A stretch of 64,000 nucleotides of DNA from Pararge aegeria (GCF_905163445.1 NC_053191.1:10664001-10728000); one strand, 5' to 3'; counted from the stretch's first letter, positions 1 to 12,699 are shown. Program-made: numbers and translations. Notes: generated by a model from the sequence alone, not told the origin.

Positions 1-3000
1 CAATGCTGAATGGACATATTATCATTTTTGATACAAAACATTTGATATTTAATTAATTTTTTGATAAAATTATTTCCATCTGTGAATTTTACATTACATT
101 CATGTCTAATGATTTCTAATTATTTTTAAAGTAAAATTTATTTTTTTATATAAGTAACAGATTATTTTAACAAATCATATCATTTGTTTAAATAAACGTG
201 TGGAATAATTTTAATATTTACAAAAATCTTTATTTCGTTAGATAATTGTGTTATTTGAATGTTCGATTTATTTTATTGCAAAACTGACTTTCTACTTTGG
301 TCTTTCGTTATATGTGGCATTGAGCGGTACCTATGAATGAACTATTTACTACGACATTATTTTTATTATAATTGACCGCGAAAAATACGAAACCTGCAAA
401 AATTATCATCTAAATTAGATAAAGCATAATGGTATTTGCCGTATTTATGAAATACGGTTAAAATGCTAATTGTGTCTTACTACAGACAGGATTTATTTGT
501 CAAATACGAAGTGTTGTTTCAAGTCTTGGTCCAGTCTGACTGGGGATGAAATTACATCAAGACAAGGCCATTATCAATCAATTAAAGATAGGGCTGTTTA
601 TCCATTCCCGAATCTTTGGCGGTTAAATAAAAAACTAGTCTTACTGTTCCGCCATTCTATAGTCGAAATTTAAACAGTTGGTAAGCCTAGGTAAAATCGG
701 TGAGATTCCAACGAAGTGGTGAGTTTGATTAAATGTTGTTTAGCTAACTTATTATGTATTAATGTTTTAGGAATAATTACACTATAATGTTGTATGATTG
801 AGATCATGAAGTGATTCTCTTGTTATTCGTATATAATATTATATTGTCGATATATATCGAAGTAATTTGGCCGATCGCCCGTAGGTTGAGAGATTTGCGT
901 AGAACGAGTTTCATTTAACAAGTAGGTGAGCTTTAATTTTTTTTTCAAGCCTGATAGTGTATCACATCACCCTAGTATTAAAAATGTTAAAATTGTGGAG
1001 ATATTTGGATCACGCATTCAACAGCTAAACAAACAGATATGAATGCCTGACGCACAGATAAACCAAGTCCTGGATTAATAATAATACTTCTTATCCCGGA
1101 AAAAGAAAAGATTGAAGACACGAGCAGGAGATAGAATCTCTATAAGTACCTATATCATCACAACTATACTATTCTACTTAGGCCAAGAGAAAAATTATGT
1201 GAGCGAACTATTCGAAATAAAAAAAAGCGTTATTATACGTGTGTAATTTTTACGGGTCTATATAGATTTATCCGTTGTATGCTGTTGTGCATAACGTAAC
1301 AAAAGTCCTAGCGAATATCCCATAAAATAACTTTCAAAACCACAAATAATTCTGTGTACGCGATTTGCGTATTGTAGTGCATAGTGTTGATACGTGCAGC
1401 GAGTCTGTCGTTTACCTCCATTTAATAGAAACCTAAGATTTAATAAGGTATTCAAGTGCATTTGAACGCATTGTATGTGTTGTGAGAACGGAACGCATTT
1501 GAGAGTGCTGTGAAAAGCGTTAAGTGATTGAAAGGCAACTCGGGAGTGCGGGTGAAATGGTTTACGGTGTTTTGTTACTTAATACAACAGTAAGTTCCAC
1601 TTATCGAGCTATTGAAAGACTAAGTACCTTCTGTAATTTTGCAGCAATATGAATGGTGGAATGAAACTAACACTACCTGTACACTACACTTAAGTTGTAT
1701 AAATAACTTGATTGACTTATTTTGAACTTTCATTTTAGTGATTTTTTCGTGAAGAGCTACTAAATGTAAATCATTTGGTATAATAATCGTCCAGTCTCAC
1801 AGCTGATGAGTGTATATAGACCCAATGCATCATTTGCGTCCTTACAGTATTGCTACAGTTATTGTACGACTTTTGGATACATTATTGTATATATATACTT
1901 ACCTAGTCGTTTCAACTATAAATTAAAAAATAAAAACGTTGAGATTTGTTTATTCGGAATTATTAAATTATATATATCAGTAAACTTTTTTTTTCTATGA
2001 CTTGTAGTAGGACAATAAGTTTTATATACTAATTGTAATCGTTATATCGATGTTTGTATCATGTTTGAAACTATCTAAGTACTTAGTCATAGAAAAAATA
2101 ATGAATGTTTTTGGGCATGTTTCTATCCAAATTTTTGTAATAGGAAGTAGGTGCTTACCTACCTTTTAATAATTCCTAAAATTTACAATTCAAGTTAATT
2201 GAACGTGTGTACATGTAAAATAATATAACTTAAAAAAAAAGATTAAGTGTATTTTTGAGTTACTATTAAACTATTTATTTATTTATACAATAGTGCAATT
2301 TTAGACTACAATTTATTATTTTAACCTATGAAATTATTTAATTCTTAATAAATATTAAATGCGGACTTAAGTGAAATTAGACTTATTTTTTAATCGCAAT
2401 TATTATTATTTTTTTCGCTGCCAGTTAATGATCAGTATTTTGTATTTAACTAAGACATTGAAATTTTTATTCTTTATAAAGTGACTGCAGATCCAGATCC
2501 TTTCATTTAAATTATATATGTTAATGTCAGGGCGCCATCTCCAGGAGCCAATAATACTAAACAACTACTTCTCAACGCCTATAAATTCCCTTATTTTCTT
2601 TACCTTTGCAAGTTTAATCGGTTTATGTCATGATACGGAGTTTATTGAAAGGCTTCCATAATGTGTCACGAATTATACGGGGATACGGTGACCAGTTCGG
2701 CCAAATGATACATATCCGAACATATCCGAACTCTGAATTCTCGACAATATTTTGCAAACTAGCGTATCGTTGTGAGGATCAACAATTCGTTACGGTTCGC
2801 AACTAAAAGCCAATAGCATCGTTGGGTTTGCTCGACGTATCAGTGCGGAATCGTCTGGAACACATCGCTCATGGAGGTAGCGCCTAGCTTTTACTATTCA
2901 GTAAACACTGTTTTTTTTAAATAGTGTGTGTATTGAGACCTTACTATTTACATAGGTGCGATAACTATGATTTTGGATATCGGTATGTTACAATGGTTTA

Positions 3001-6000
3001 ATTTATATAATGAGTGTGTTAGTTAGCAAAGAGGTAACAGTTTTTCTATGATAAAAGAAATAAATCGCATTAAGTATGACCTTCTTTACGCGTACGTTGA
3101 ATAGCGCAATTATCTTGTAATGACCCCGGCAGGTATTCTGACAACAAAAACTAACATCCTTGAAGGCGCGAAAAAATATTTAGTTAATCAACTTTAAATA
3201 TCGAATCATTTATTTAACATTTTGTTCGGAACATCACATAGCGTTCATGGTACACCAGATCTGTACAGCTCTAGATCTTATTGCATTTTTTTTTCAGTTT
3301 TAGTATTCATTTTATTATTCATTAATCCTCGCGCTTTTATTTTAATTAGAAAATATATTGTGAAAATTATTTTCGTTGTTATAGTTAGTCTGTATGTGTA
3401 TAATGTGCATTCGTTAATTTGTAACATGTCATATTTAGCCTAGTACCTATTGTATAGTAGTGCGCGGATGTTTTAAAAAAAACCTAGTAATATCGAATCT
3501 CATTGATCTGAAGACGAACATCATATTTTGGTAATTCAAGCAATTAAAGGTTTTAATAAAAAAAAAACACAAATTACCACTTTAGTTGAACCCTGCAATA
3601 TTAAATCAATCAATCAAATGCAAGTGGGCTTTAGGGACGATATCTTGTGAATGTTTTTTTAAAAATACTTGAGCTTATGTTAATTTTACCTAGTAAAAAA
3701 AAATGGACATACTAATTTTTTATCTGTACCTATGTTATGAAGACAATCTGGAATCTGGAACATCAAAATTATAAACTCTGCTAAGATTATTTGTAATCTG
3801 AATGGATAGATATCGCGTCCACTCTCTGTAGGCTTTTGCCTTCAGCTTGCGTCCTAATCTTTCAAATTATAATTTGCGTAAGATATACGAGTAGGACCTA
3901 ATGTCAGTTTTAAATTTAACAGATGCAAAATGAAAATAGAAGCGCTCAAGTTGATCACACATAACCAACTCAGTATATATAGTACTCTGAGTTCGTCGTC
4001 GTATAACCTATCTGGTAAGGAGAGATTGCATTTCGTATTTTAATGAAGAACGTTTTTTAATGTTTTTAAACTAAGAGTACCTATTTCAAAGTAGGTCCCT
4101 ACATCTATTATTAAAAAAGAAGCAATACTTTCCATCAAGTTCTCTCATTATAACCTAAATTAGCAACTTAGGAAATATTATAAAGATAAACATGGGACTA
4201 CTCAGGAAGTTGTTTATATTATTTGGTAGTTCGATCCATAGTCTTGTGAATATGCTTACGTGTGCTATCAAGGTAGGTTTAGTTCCTATACAATTTTAAG
4301 ATTCACCTCTTCAAATTTGTTAAAATTTTGTTAAGCCATTGATTACACATTTTTTTTATTTGATGATCATATTTTATCAATACATATTAATTTAATTTTA
4401 ATTTATTTGTTTTAGAATCAGCGCTAATGATTGTGATGCTAATTTAGATTATTTTACGAATAGACATTTTAATAAAGACACGAATGAATCTTTTCTTTGT
4501 TTCTTTTTTTTTGTTTTTCATTTCTAACCTTATAGGTAATTTATAAGTCCATGACAATAATTGTATACATACATATATTATACTTATTGATGTCTAATTA
4601 TGAATAATCAACCAATAATAAATAAATAAGTTTACAAGATTCGAGACGTTCAGTATCTATAATCTAAGAAAACCCTGAACCCTTTCTTGGAAAAAGAGGC
4701 TTACTTGGAGGTGGGGACATTGGCTTTTATCTTCACCCAGTACCTAGGATATTAATTTAAGCCATTTAATATTACTAGTATTTAATGATAATAATCGTTA
4801 CCTAAGTAATAATTTATTTTAAACCTAGAAACAAAAATATTCCGAACACCTTTTAATATTTATTTAAATGTTTAGAAATATGCAGGCTCTAATAAAAACC
4901 GAAAAAATGCGATAAATGAAATAAAGAGTATCAAGAAAATTCTTTTCGACCTAAGTCACTACAGAAGCAATCTTGGGGCAAACAACTGTTTTCTTAAGAT
5001 CGGATATTTAAACTTTTGAACTTTAATTATGTCTGTCAATTAAACATTAATTTTATAATCCGAATTAGAACTTGAATAAATGCGATTTTCTTTTAGATTC
5101 TGTTGTAGTACATCTAATTTTTCCTGCTTTTGCGGTTTTATTGTATGGCTTTTCTACAATTATAAAAAGCTTCATAATTACAAAACGTACATTATTACAT
5201 AGATGTTGATCTGACAATTACTAGAAGAATTCATCCAAATCAATAAATACTTATTATTTATACGACCGCTTAACTATGATTTTCCCCACCAGGTCATGTA
5301 TTCCACTATAACATATTGTGTATAAAGTCAAGTACAGAATAGATGTACTGAAAAATAGTATTAGGTACTACTTGTCTGTTCTGAGTCGTGTTTAATATAA
5401 TATAATATTTGTAGGATAGTGCGTAGCAACCATCGCCGTTTTGAAAGTTTATAACTCATGATGTTTAAATAGTGTCCGGAATCACATATATAACTATGGT
5501 TAAAAAAGCATATTTATTAAAAACAACTATTAAAATACGGAATGCGTTAACTGTTGCACATTACCAATCGTTTTAACCTTTTGCTACGCCACTGTCGTAG
5601 TATGACAATAATGTGTACGTAAAACGTAGTAAGTATTGGTCAATATTAAAAAAAAAAATTGGGCAAAACAATACATTGAATATACTGTTGAACTGTTTAT
5701 ACTTATATTATACCCCGTTATCAACATCAATATAAAGTTCCGATCATAAGTGATTCTTGCCAAGACATTTCTTATTCTGAAAATCACTTTGAATATGGAG
5801 TCTTAATAACCTATCAGTCCGCCGTTCTTTTTTTTTAAACTGTAACTGCAACGAATTCTTTTGGGCGAGAACTGACAAAAGAAGAAAGATACAACGTAGG
5901 GAATAGCAGAAAGCGAGCTTTATGTACTTATCTATGTGTAATGTGTCAATAATCTTAACTAGAAGGATTAGAAACTATATTTAACATGATTAATTATTAA

Positions 6001-6169
6001 CTAATCGGTAGAAACAAGTATAAACTGAGGAATGAGTTTGGCTTTTATTTTACACCAATCATAGTACCTACAAGATAGACATTCGAGATACAAAATGTTT
6101 TAAGCGCCACAGTTTTGAGATGTAACAAGGCTGTCAACGTGTGTTCTTCTATAACTTAAGCCGGGATCA

Positions 6170-6460
6170 TTTGCCAGATCCGATCACCGTATCCGTATCA
6201 TGATATCTCCGATGCGTATCATGATCGCTTATGTGGACGGGTGAGGATACGCAGTCGTTATACGCAGTTCGACCTGCCACTCTTATACAATACGCGATAC
6301 GGTCCATTCGGCAGAGTTGGTTTTGTTCGTTAATAAAATAAGAACAGAAAATTTTACTGTAGAAACGAAGTGCACTGAAAGGCGCTAACAATGACTGCCC
6401 GATAAGTTACAACGAATAAGTATACGGTGATATGGATGCCGGCGATCGGATCGTTTTATC
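6170..6460. repeat. Possible MITE-like element
   Basis: GATCCGATCACCGTATCCG at the left is partly mirrored by GGCGATCGGATCG at the right, with several ATACG/CGTAT words inside. Ends are imperfect, so this is tentative. Confidence 0.35.
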
Positions 6461-7834
6461 TGTGAGAATTCATCTTATCTTGTATAACGTTTGGATTATT
6501 AAAAAAGATATTAATAAAATGGCGGACAGTAGGTACCTATTTAAGTGCCCTAATCTTCAATTAATATAATGTGGGGTGTTTGAATTGCTTTTGTATACGT
6601 GGCATTACCTACATAAGAGTTTTTTTTAAATCTTATATTGACCCAGATTAGATTTAAATAATAAATAGTTGTAGTACTTACCAACTTTTTACCTAAACTT
6701 TGGAGAGGTACTAATAGCAGGATTTAATAACGTGAAGGATAGTGCAATAAAGTAGTGGCACATAAGGGCTTTATAAGAATAAAATTACTGTGTTACAATG
6801 TTGAAATCTGAGTTTTATTGTATTTTTTACAACACACATACCTTTTGCCCAACAGTAAGCGTTTTCGTTAGTATTAGAATTTTCTTGCAGATTTTAATGC
6901 AAAAAAAAATATTTAACGTTTGCGTAAAATAAAAGAGAAACGTTTACAAAATGTCACCTGGGGTTATAACTGCAAGTTTTACGTAAGTTAATTACGGAAG
7001 TCCCCTACGATTAATTTACTAATGTAAACAACTACTAGTAGGTATAGTGACGGTAGGTACATAAGCCAGGCTCCATACAGAAATATTCGAAACCATTGTC
7101 CACTTGTGACCACTCCTTGCTATAGCCGACGCATCTGGTAGTTTTTGTGTATGAAGCCTTTGCGTCATTTGAACGTTTGGTTTGGCATCAACTACACAGA
7201 TATACCTTTTGGAAATAAAGAGTGCACGCAGGATAAATATGAAGTCATGTTTGTTTGTTCAAACAATTGTTATTTCATTCATACATAAATTGACAGTCAC
7301 CATCCAATGGGAAAGGTTAATATTCTCAATAAACTTACTATAGTAATATTAACAATAATTTTAATATAAACATTTATTTTTATAACTATCTTTAGACACA
7401 TAAAAGGTTCAGAAAAAGTTCGTATTTTATAGTAAGTATACAAAATTATATAATACTAAATCAATAGATAATAGGTATCATAAACAAGAAGATGATAATA
7501 ATTCTTATCTACCACTTATCGAAGACAATATTAAAATAGTAAAATTTTTCACAGCTCCATAGAACACCCTGCATTATAAGGGTAACACTGATAGTTCTAT
7601 TGAAATATTGAACAGTATACCTACTAGGTATAATAAGTACCGAGTTTTATTCCCCGCCTTGAAAACGTGGCATGAATGCTTAAAATGCACCTACATCGGT
7701 ACATATTTATCACAACTATATGGTAAATAACTATAGTAATTTAATAGAGAGCAATATAGATGTTTAGGCTGATGCATGATGCTTACAAAGTGCCAATCAA
7801 ATAACTTGCTTAAAAACTGATTTTTTTTGACGAA

Positions 7835-7970
7835 TGATGTAACAAGGTGCTAATGAAAAGATTGGATTTAACACCAAACGTCTTTAACAGAAGATCTAAC
7901 AAGGTGAAAGGGTTACACTGGGTGGTTACCACACGTATTTAACACAAAAATCTAACAAGGTGCCTTTATA
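7835..7970 (+). repeat. Short degenerate tandem repeat, period 55-57 bp
   Basis: TAACAAGGTG occurs at 7840, 7897 and 7952, with TTTAACAC at related offsets. Three decayed units in otherwise unique AT-rich DNA. Confidence 0.5.
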
Positions 7971-8232
7971 TAAGGTGAGTTTAGGTTCAACGCCTTATGT
8001 TTTAAAAAGTATTAATAAAATTAGATCTTATGCACACGGCGTATTATCCCTTACCTAGATAAACACGTATCCTCTACTCGTACATAGACCGTACCATCAG
8101 TGAATTCGATTTGAGTCGTGTTATAGGTAGCGAAGTCAATTATTACGCTTTATGTCTAAGACAAAGAAGTTCTTGATGAAATTTTAAATTTTCTACGTAG
8201 AAACGACGATAACTTACCAGATATGTTTTAAT

Positions 8233-8238
8233 TTTATT
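8233..8238 (-). terminator. Candidate AATAAA polyadenylation signal of the UNC93-like gene
   Basis: A canonical AATAAA (TTTATT on the plus strand) lies about 145 nt past the stop codon of the last exon. No transcript evidence is available. Confidence 0.45.
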
Positions 8239-8381
8239 CAATTTTTTTATGCGATACGATTTGAAGGCGGGTTCACATTGATTATGAATTAACTGTAAAA
8301 ACTTATAATGTATCCACATTAAGTGATAACATAGGACGCGACCTCCTCGGCATGTGCGAGGGAGGTCGCGGTTTGTCGTCG

Positions 8382-8594
8382 TTAGGAGCGATGTCGCTCT
8401 GCGCGGCGCAAGCGCAGCTCGAGCGCAGCGTGCGAAGCAAGTGCCGAAGCGAGCGCAAGCGCTAGCACCGCCAGTTGTGTTTGCACGCAGAGGAAAGACC
8501 GCGCAGCGCAAGCGAGCGCTAAGCCGGCATGACGCGCAGACAACGTGGCCGACCATGGTCCACGCCAGCCGCCGCCGCCCACGCATATTCCTGT
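8382..8594 (-). CDS. UNC93-like gene, last coding exon (helices 11-12)
   Basis: There are 70 codons plus a TAA stop, from a GTTCACAG acceptor. Two hydrophobic segments (GLALACAARSFLCV and QLAVLALALASALASHAAL) are followed by a short basic tail ERHRS. The usual 'N..FP....AAFSNYRLWESLG' loop is only weakly recognisable, so this last exon is more diverged than exons 2-4. Because the exon is GC-rich, the other two minus frames and one plus frame are also open across it; they are shadows. Confidence 0.82.
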   Translation of the reverse strand, partial: TGICVGGGGWRGPWSATLSARHAGLALACAARSFLCVQTQLAVLALALASALASHAALELRLRRAERHRS

Positions 8595-11500
8595 CTGTGA
8601 ACACAAAAAACAATAATTTGTGTACTTTTATGAAATACAACTAGCTACTAATGTTTGGTCAATTAATTTTACAGTTGCCTAGTAATTTTACACAGTGTGC
8701 CCTAGTCAGTAAAATTTCCGTCAGTAAGCGGCCAGCTGTTAATCACTATAAAAAGTAAGTGTACGATGAGTTTATACCGGCGCTATCAAATTATGCGTTT
8801 TATATGAGCACGTCGAGTTGGCAATTCGTTAGGAACGTTAGTGAATCGGACAGCAGATGTTTGTCTTGGAAATCCTATATAACGTTGTCTGATAGAGACT
8901 ATTTACTGATCGATGAGGCCACTTTTTTTTTACTTCTGTCTTTGTGTGTTTCTTTTTTAATAAGGTACCTGCTTATGTGCCGTTGGTGGGCGCAGACTTT
9001 CTATCTAATAGTAGATGACGTTTGACGGTAGGTGAGGCGTAGGTGTTAAGCACGTGCCTGCAATCACACCGGCAACCACTCTATTTCGACCTTAACACAG
9101 CAATTATAGTCGGCAGCAGAAATTAGAATAGCGTTAATATTTCCCGGTCGAGTTCTGTCACAAACAACTCTTCTACCTCGACTAGGTTGACTAGGTCTAT
9201 ACCAACAGACAGAGCTTACCTGTAAAACGTCCCATAGGGCAGCACACGCTCCCCACGCTGCCGCCGCTACAGAAGGCAGAGCTAAATCGGATCTTGCTGC
9301 TCGCCAGCGTAGCAGGGCAAGTAGGAGCGAAGCGTGCGCAGCCGCGCCTCCCGCAGCGAGCGCTCCCCTGCGCCCGCGAGCAGCCGCCATGCTAAGCGTC
9401 GCTGCGGCGAGCGTTTGCAAGGCGCCCGCTCCGCACAACGCCCGCCACGCCCCACTCCAACCGCCAACGCAAATGCCATACCACTAAATTACAAAGATTT
9501 TTTTTTGTATTAAAAGTGATACACTTATAATATATAGTTATATAAAAAGGAATTGCTGTTCACTAGTCGATAACGTAAAATTTCTATTGAATTAAATTGT
9601 AAGATGAAAGACTTTTGAATCAACTAATTTAACGATAAATAAAAGATACACTATCTTATAAAACCAAATTGATACATTGAATTGATCACGAACCTTAATG
9701 TAAGAAGTATAAATAAATCCCTGCTGCAGGCCAATAAATAAACCCATTGGGGCTCCGAGGAAAGTCCGGGGATCTTTGACCACGGAGCGAGCGTCCGGTG
9801 GCGGTGCCGGCGCAGACGCTCCTCCATACAGCCCGAGACAAGCCGCAGCAAAGGCTAGTGCAGCCCATACCGCAACTAGAACCCTACGCCCGTTTGCGTT
9901 AAGGGACGACCCAAAAAGAAACTGGACGCCTGGACATCCCGCTGAGCCACATGTTTTCTCCTGAAATAAATATTCTTTATAAGTCTTAAATGAGCAACAT
10001 ACAATAATATCCAATACTGTGAAGTTTCTTAAACAATACTTTTTCTGTCACAAACCCACCTCATAATCGTCATCCAAAAAGTAATCCTCCAATGAAGGCC
10101 ATTTAGTCAACGATGAATTTGCTGGCGGTGTAGTTAGTTCTAGAAGTGATAAGAGATTTTCAGGCCAAATCAAAAGAGCCGCCCCGAGTAGCAACGATCC
10201 GCATACAAGTCCCAAATCTTGGGATGCTCGAAGCGCTCGGAGGGCTCGTCTAAGTGCAATTCGTCTTCGACCCTCATCGCCAGCTGCCTGAGCCAGGGAC
10301 GTTGCAGATGCAGCCAGAGCTAGCGACATTGGTGACAGTGCTATTCCGCAAATGGCGTACAATGGAAGCAGAATCGGCAACGGAGTGGCTACTGTATGCG
10401 CGATCAACAGAATACAGACTAGCACGTGAGCAGAAGTTATGACAATCCTTGTTCCAGTTTTTTGTAAGATCAGTGGCGAAAAGGGGGCTACGATTGCAGC
10501 AACTGTGTGCATAATGGCGAGAGGCAAAGCTCCGGCTTCGGCGCCAGCATATGCCGTGAAAGGTAAAAGTGCTGTGGAGCAGAGACCACTGGATATGCAT
10601 AGGAGGGTAAATCGTGTCACAAGCAGTTTGGGTATTTTGGGCGGTTGCCTGGCAATGAGACGCCGTACGGAAGCAGCCCCTACTGATGAGGCGGCGGAAT
10701 CCCTTCGGCGATTGGCAGCAACAGGAACTTTGAGGGGCTCTTTTGACTTTTTCCATGGCCATTCTTTTTTGTATATCGTGCTAACTGGTACCTGAAACAC
10801 AGAACAAATAATGTATAAATATATCATATTACGTATTCCGTAGAAAAATGTATTTATGCCGAACTTGATAATTGCCTAAAGCATCACGCAAATATATCTC
10901 TCTATATCGGATACTTCTAGCTCGAAAGCAGGAGTGACGAGTTTGTCATTTAAGTTCTCCTACTTGCCTAACGCTAATTTGGAAACACACGCTTCAGTAA
11001 ATATGTCTGACGGTGCGATGATCCCGAGCCTCTGGGCTCTACTCTAGACAATACGTTAGGCACTTTTTTTACATCATAGATCAGCGGTACATCTGTAAGT
11101 GATCCATTTGGCATATAACATGCAGCGCGCTTGCTTAGAAGATGCTAATTTCCTCTTTCTGTTTTAGTTTTCAAGTAGTAAGAGGTAGTATATTATATTT
11201 TAAATTTATTGCGCAGCTACGATTTAAATGCTAAAGAGAATCTGGATACCTTCCGATTGTACTTAGAAGTTGTACCAGTTGGTGTAAAGATCACACAATC
11301 TCACATGGCCAGGCTGAGGTTTGATTTTCAAAGTATGTCATCATCATCATATTATCAACCCATTACCGGCCCACTATACCGACACGGGTCTCCTCCTACC
11401 ATAAAAAAGGAGGGTTTAGGCCGTAGTTCACCGCGCCGTCGTGGCCCAGTGTGGATTGGTGGACTCCGCACGCCTTTGAGTATATTATATAGAACTCTCC

Positions 11501-11877
11501 GGCATGTAGGTTTCCTCACGTTGTTTTCCTTTACCGTTAAAGCAAATGATATTTGAAATAATTCGAACTCAGCCCCCTGAAAGTGAGGCGAAGCCCAAAC
11601 AGCTGTCACCGCTTCACTATGTATGATGTCAAATCTAACTTCGGATTACAATAATTGACTTCTTAAATATTGTGTCTATCCAGCCACTCGTTACTTACTC
11701 TGGTCCGGCCAATTCAGATCGCGCGTTTGTACAGTAAGTAGCTTTTTCTAATGCGTAGCATTAAAGACGCACCTGTGTGATGACTGTACGGTTACGATGC
11801 GGGTCCGATACGGTCCGCGCGGCGGTCCGGGTGCTATGCGGCCGCGATCGCTCCGTCAGGTCCGGTAGGCTGCCCAT
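8382..11877 (-). CDS. UNC93-like multi-pass membrane protein, complete, 5 coding exons
   Basis: Join of 11877-11773, 10791-10060, 9960-9694, 9483-9220 and 8594-8382. The total is 526 codons plus stop, and every intron is phase 0 with GT/AG ends. The order is a basic N-terminal tail of about 90 residues, five hydrophobic helices in exon 2, two in exon 3, three in exon 4 and two in exon 5, giving the 12 segments expected of UNC-93 proteins (an MFS-related family). Family signatures seen are a helix-4 stretch with a GIALSP motif and 'SLAQ', the 'GLQQGFIYTSYIK' motif at the exon 3 end (compare 'GFEQAFI..DFTKSY'), and a tryptophan-rich 'AAWGACAALWDVLQ' helix 10. UNC-93 family members act as channel regulators or trafficking chaperones; the substrate or partner here cannot be read from sequence. 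The length is normal for the family and no stop or frameshift is seen. No expression evidence is available and the first exon is the least certain part. Confidence 0.88.
9035..9200 (+). repeat. Dispersed repeat A fragment in UNC93-like intron 4
   Basis: Contains AGGTGTTAAGCACGTGCCTG, ATCACACCGGCAACCACTC and GGCAGCAGAAATTAGAATAG. Related copies lie at 40555-41095, 45545-45830 and 58325-58495. The family is common in Lepidoptera; its class is not clear from these fragments. Confidence 0.75.
9220..9483 (-). CDS. UNC93-like gene, coding exon 4 (helices 8-10)
   Basis: There are 88 codons from an AATTTAG acceptor to a CAG/GTAAGC donor. It starts WYGICVGGWSGAWRALCGAG, equivalent to the family's 'SYV.C.LG...IGYVMI', and then has a GRRG turn where family members have 'YTGR'. 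The final helix ends AALWDVLQ (family 'G..DAVWQTQ'). The GC and alanine content is very high compared with the flanking introns, which contain a dispersed lepidopteran repeat (9035-9200). Confidence 0.92.
9694..9960 (-). CDS. UNC93-like gene, coding exon 3 (helices 6-7)
   Basis: There are 89 codons between a TTTCAG acceptor and an AAG/GTTCGT donor. It begins EKTCGSAGCPGVQF, a cysteine pair matching the CG..CP motif that precedes helix 6 in UNC-93 proteins. It continues through an alanine-rich helix and a linker containing KDPRTFLGAP, and ends in GLFIGLQQGFIYTSYIK, the strongest family signature in the gene. It continues in phase 0 into exon 4. Confidence 0.93.
10060..10791 (-). CDS. UNC93-like gene, coding exon 2 (helices 1-5)
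   Basis: This runs from a TTTCAG acceptor to a GAG/GTGGGT donor and has 244 codons. It carries the end of the basic cytosolic tail ('KKEWPWKKSKEPLKVP', RRR and RR pairs) and then five hydrophobic segments. An arginine-rich loop (GDEGRRRIALRRALRALR) lies between helices 4 and 5, matching the cytoplasmic loop position of the family. It ends in an acidic stretch (FLDDDYE) that would lie on the long central loop. The open frame extends 36 nt upstream into the intron (to 10827), but the polypyrimidine tract and acceptor argue that this is not coding. Confidence 0.92.
11338..11620 (-). repeat. SINE-1 copy
   Basis: Reverse-complement SINE-1: ATCATCATCATATTATCAAC, CCATTACCGGCCCACTATAC, CGTGGCCCAGTGTGGATTGG, ACGTTGTTTTCCTTTACCG and a decayed head TCGAACTCAGCCCCCTG. 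It lies in the first intron of the UNC93-like gene. Confidence 0.87.
11773..11877 (-). CDS. UNC93-like gene, coding exon 1
   Basis: This encodes 35 residues beginning MGSLPDLTERS and ends on ATC ACA CAG followed by a GTGCGT donor. It joins in phase 0 to the GTA CCA of exon 2. The frame has a TAA stop upstream before any other in-frame ATG, which fixes this start. It is a CpG-rich patch in AT-rich DNA, as are the other exons of the gene, which is the main reason for accepting it. Two out-of-frame upstream ATGs lie at 11899 and 11885. No homologue of this hydrophilic tail is recognised, so the exon is an inference from frame, splice site and composition. Confidence 0.62.
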
Positions 11878-11899
11878 ACGACCATCCGGCTGTTACCAT
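11834..11899 (-). other. Overlapping upstream ORFs at the UNC93-like start
   Basis: Two ATGs (11899 and 11885) precede the proposed start at 11877 in other frames. Their short ORFs end at 11834 and 11856, inside the first coding exon. If the transcript begins upstream of 11899 they would be overlapping uORFs that lower translation of the main frame. The transcription start is unknown, so this is conditional. Confidence 0.35.
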
Positions 11900-12699
11900 T
11901 CGACCCAACGTCCTTCTACACAGAACATATAGTTACTGGATACAAGCGGTCAGAGAATTCACGACCCCCTAGCGCATTCCCGTCATCAAAACAAATGAAT
12001 AAAAAAATAAATCATAGCTACATTGAACAAAATGCTTATACAACATACACATATACAGGGGAAAAATTCCGTCATACAAGACTTTAGCCATTTACGTAGC
12101 GCTAGCAACGGAAGCTCTCAAAAGGAATACTTTTCTCGTATTTGCAATGTTTTTCATTTATCCTAATTTTTTTAAATTTAATTATCTACGCGATAAATGA
12201 ACAAGGAATCAAACATTGAAATTAATATTCAATTCAAACAAGTAGTTCGTGAGTTTAGCGCGTTCAACCAAACAAACAAACTCTTAAGCCTTATAATATT
12301 AATCGGTATAAATTTACAAAGAGGAAAGATTTGTTTGTTGAAATGAAAACTTCTTTTGGCGCAACGCAAACAGATTTTTCCTTAGGTAGGGTCGGTCGGG
12401 CGAACTCTGGACCGCCGAGTGTACCCAAGCGAGAAAGATACAGTGAGTAAGTAGCTCTTTGTGGATGTGTCACTGTGTTTAGTATGATCAATGTATACCT
12501 AATTCTTTGCTAATTTAGTCTTTGTTAATTTAATAGTTATTATTGGTACGTAAGTAATAATAATTATTTTAACAATTATTTGATTTACATTGTGAGGTTA
12601 GTGTGTCTTTTTAGCTTAAGGGTAGGTTTATCGTGCTAATGTAATACTTATTGAAAAAACATTACATAAATTAAAGATTATAAAAAAACGCAGTTATAG

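Larger units (their letters stand above)
1..8140. other. AT-rich intergenic DNA, no gene recognised
   Basis: Only short random ORFs. Besides the possible element at 6170-6460 and the repeat at 7835-7970, I see small local duplications (for example CATATCCGAA twice at 2709-2729) and AT-rich low complexity. A possible exon-like spot at 1557-1591 is listed in findings. Confidence 0.6.

Noticed and set aside
2840..2890. Promoter-like ATCAGTGCG followed by ATGGAG and GTAGCG
   Set aside because: An initiator-like word and ATG occur, but no TATA box, no exon continuation and no coding signal support it.
8143..8644. 165-aa minus, 74-aa minus (in part) and 96-aa plus ORFs in the same GC-rich block
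   Set aside because: They are open only because exon 5 of the UNC93-like gene is GC-rich. Only the frame ending at 8382 continues in phase from exon 4 and encodes hydrophobic helices.
10254..10795. Plus-strand ORFs of 62 and 118 codons and a 162-codon minus ORF
   Set aside because: Antisense or off-frame shadows of UNC93-like exon 2.
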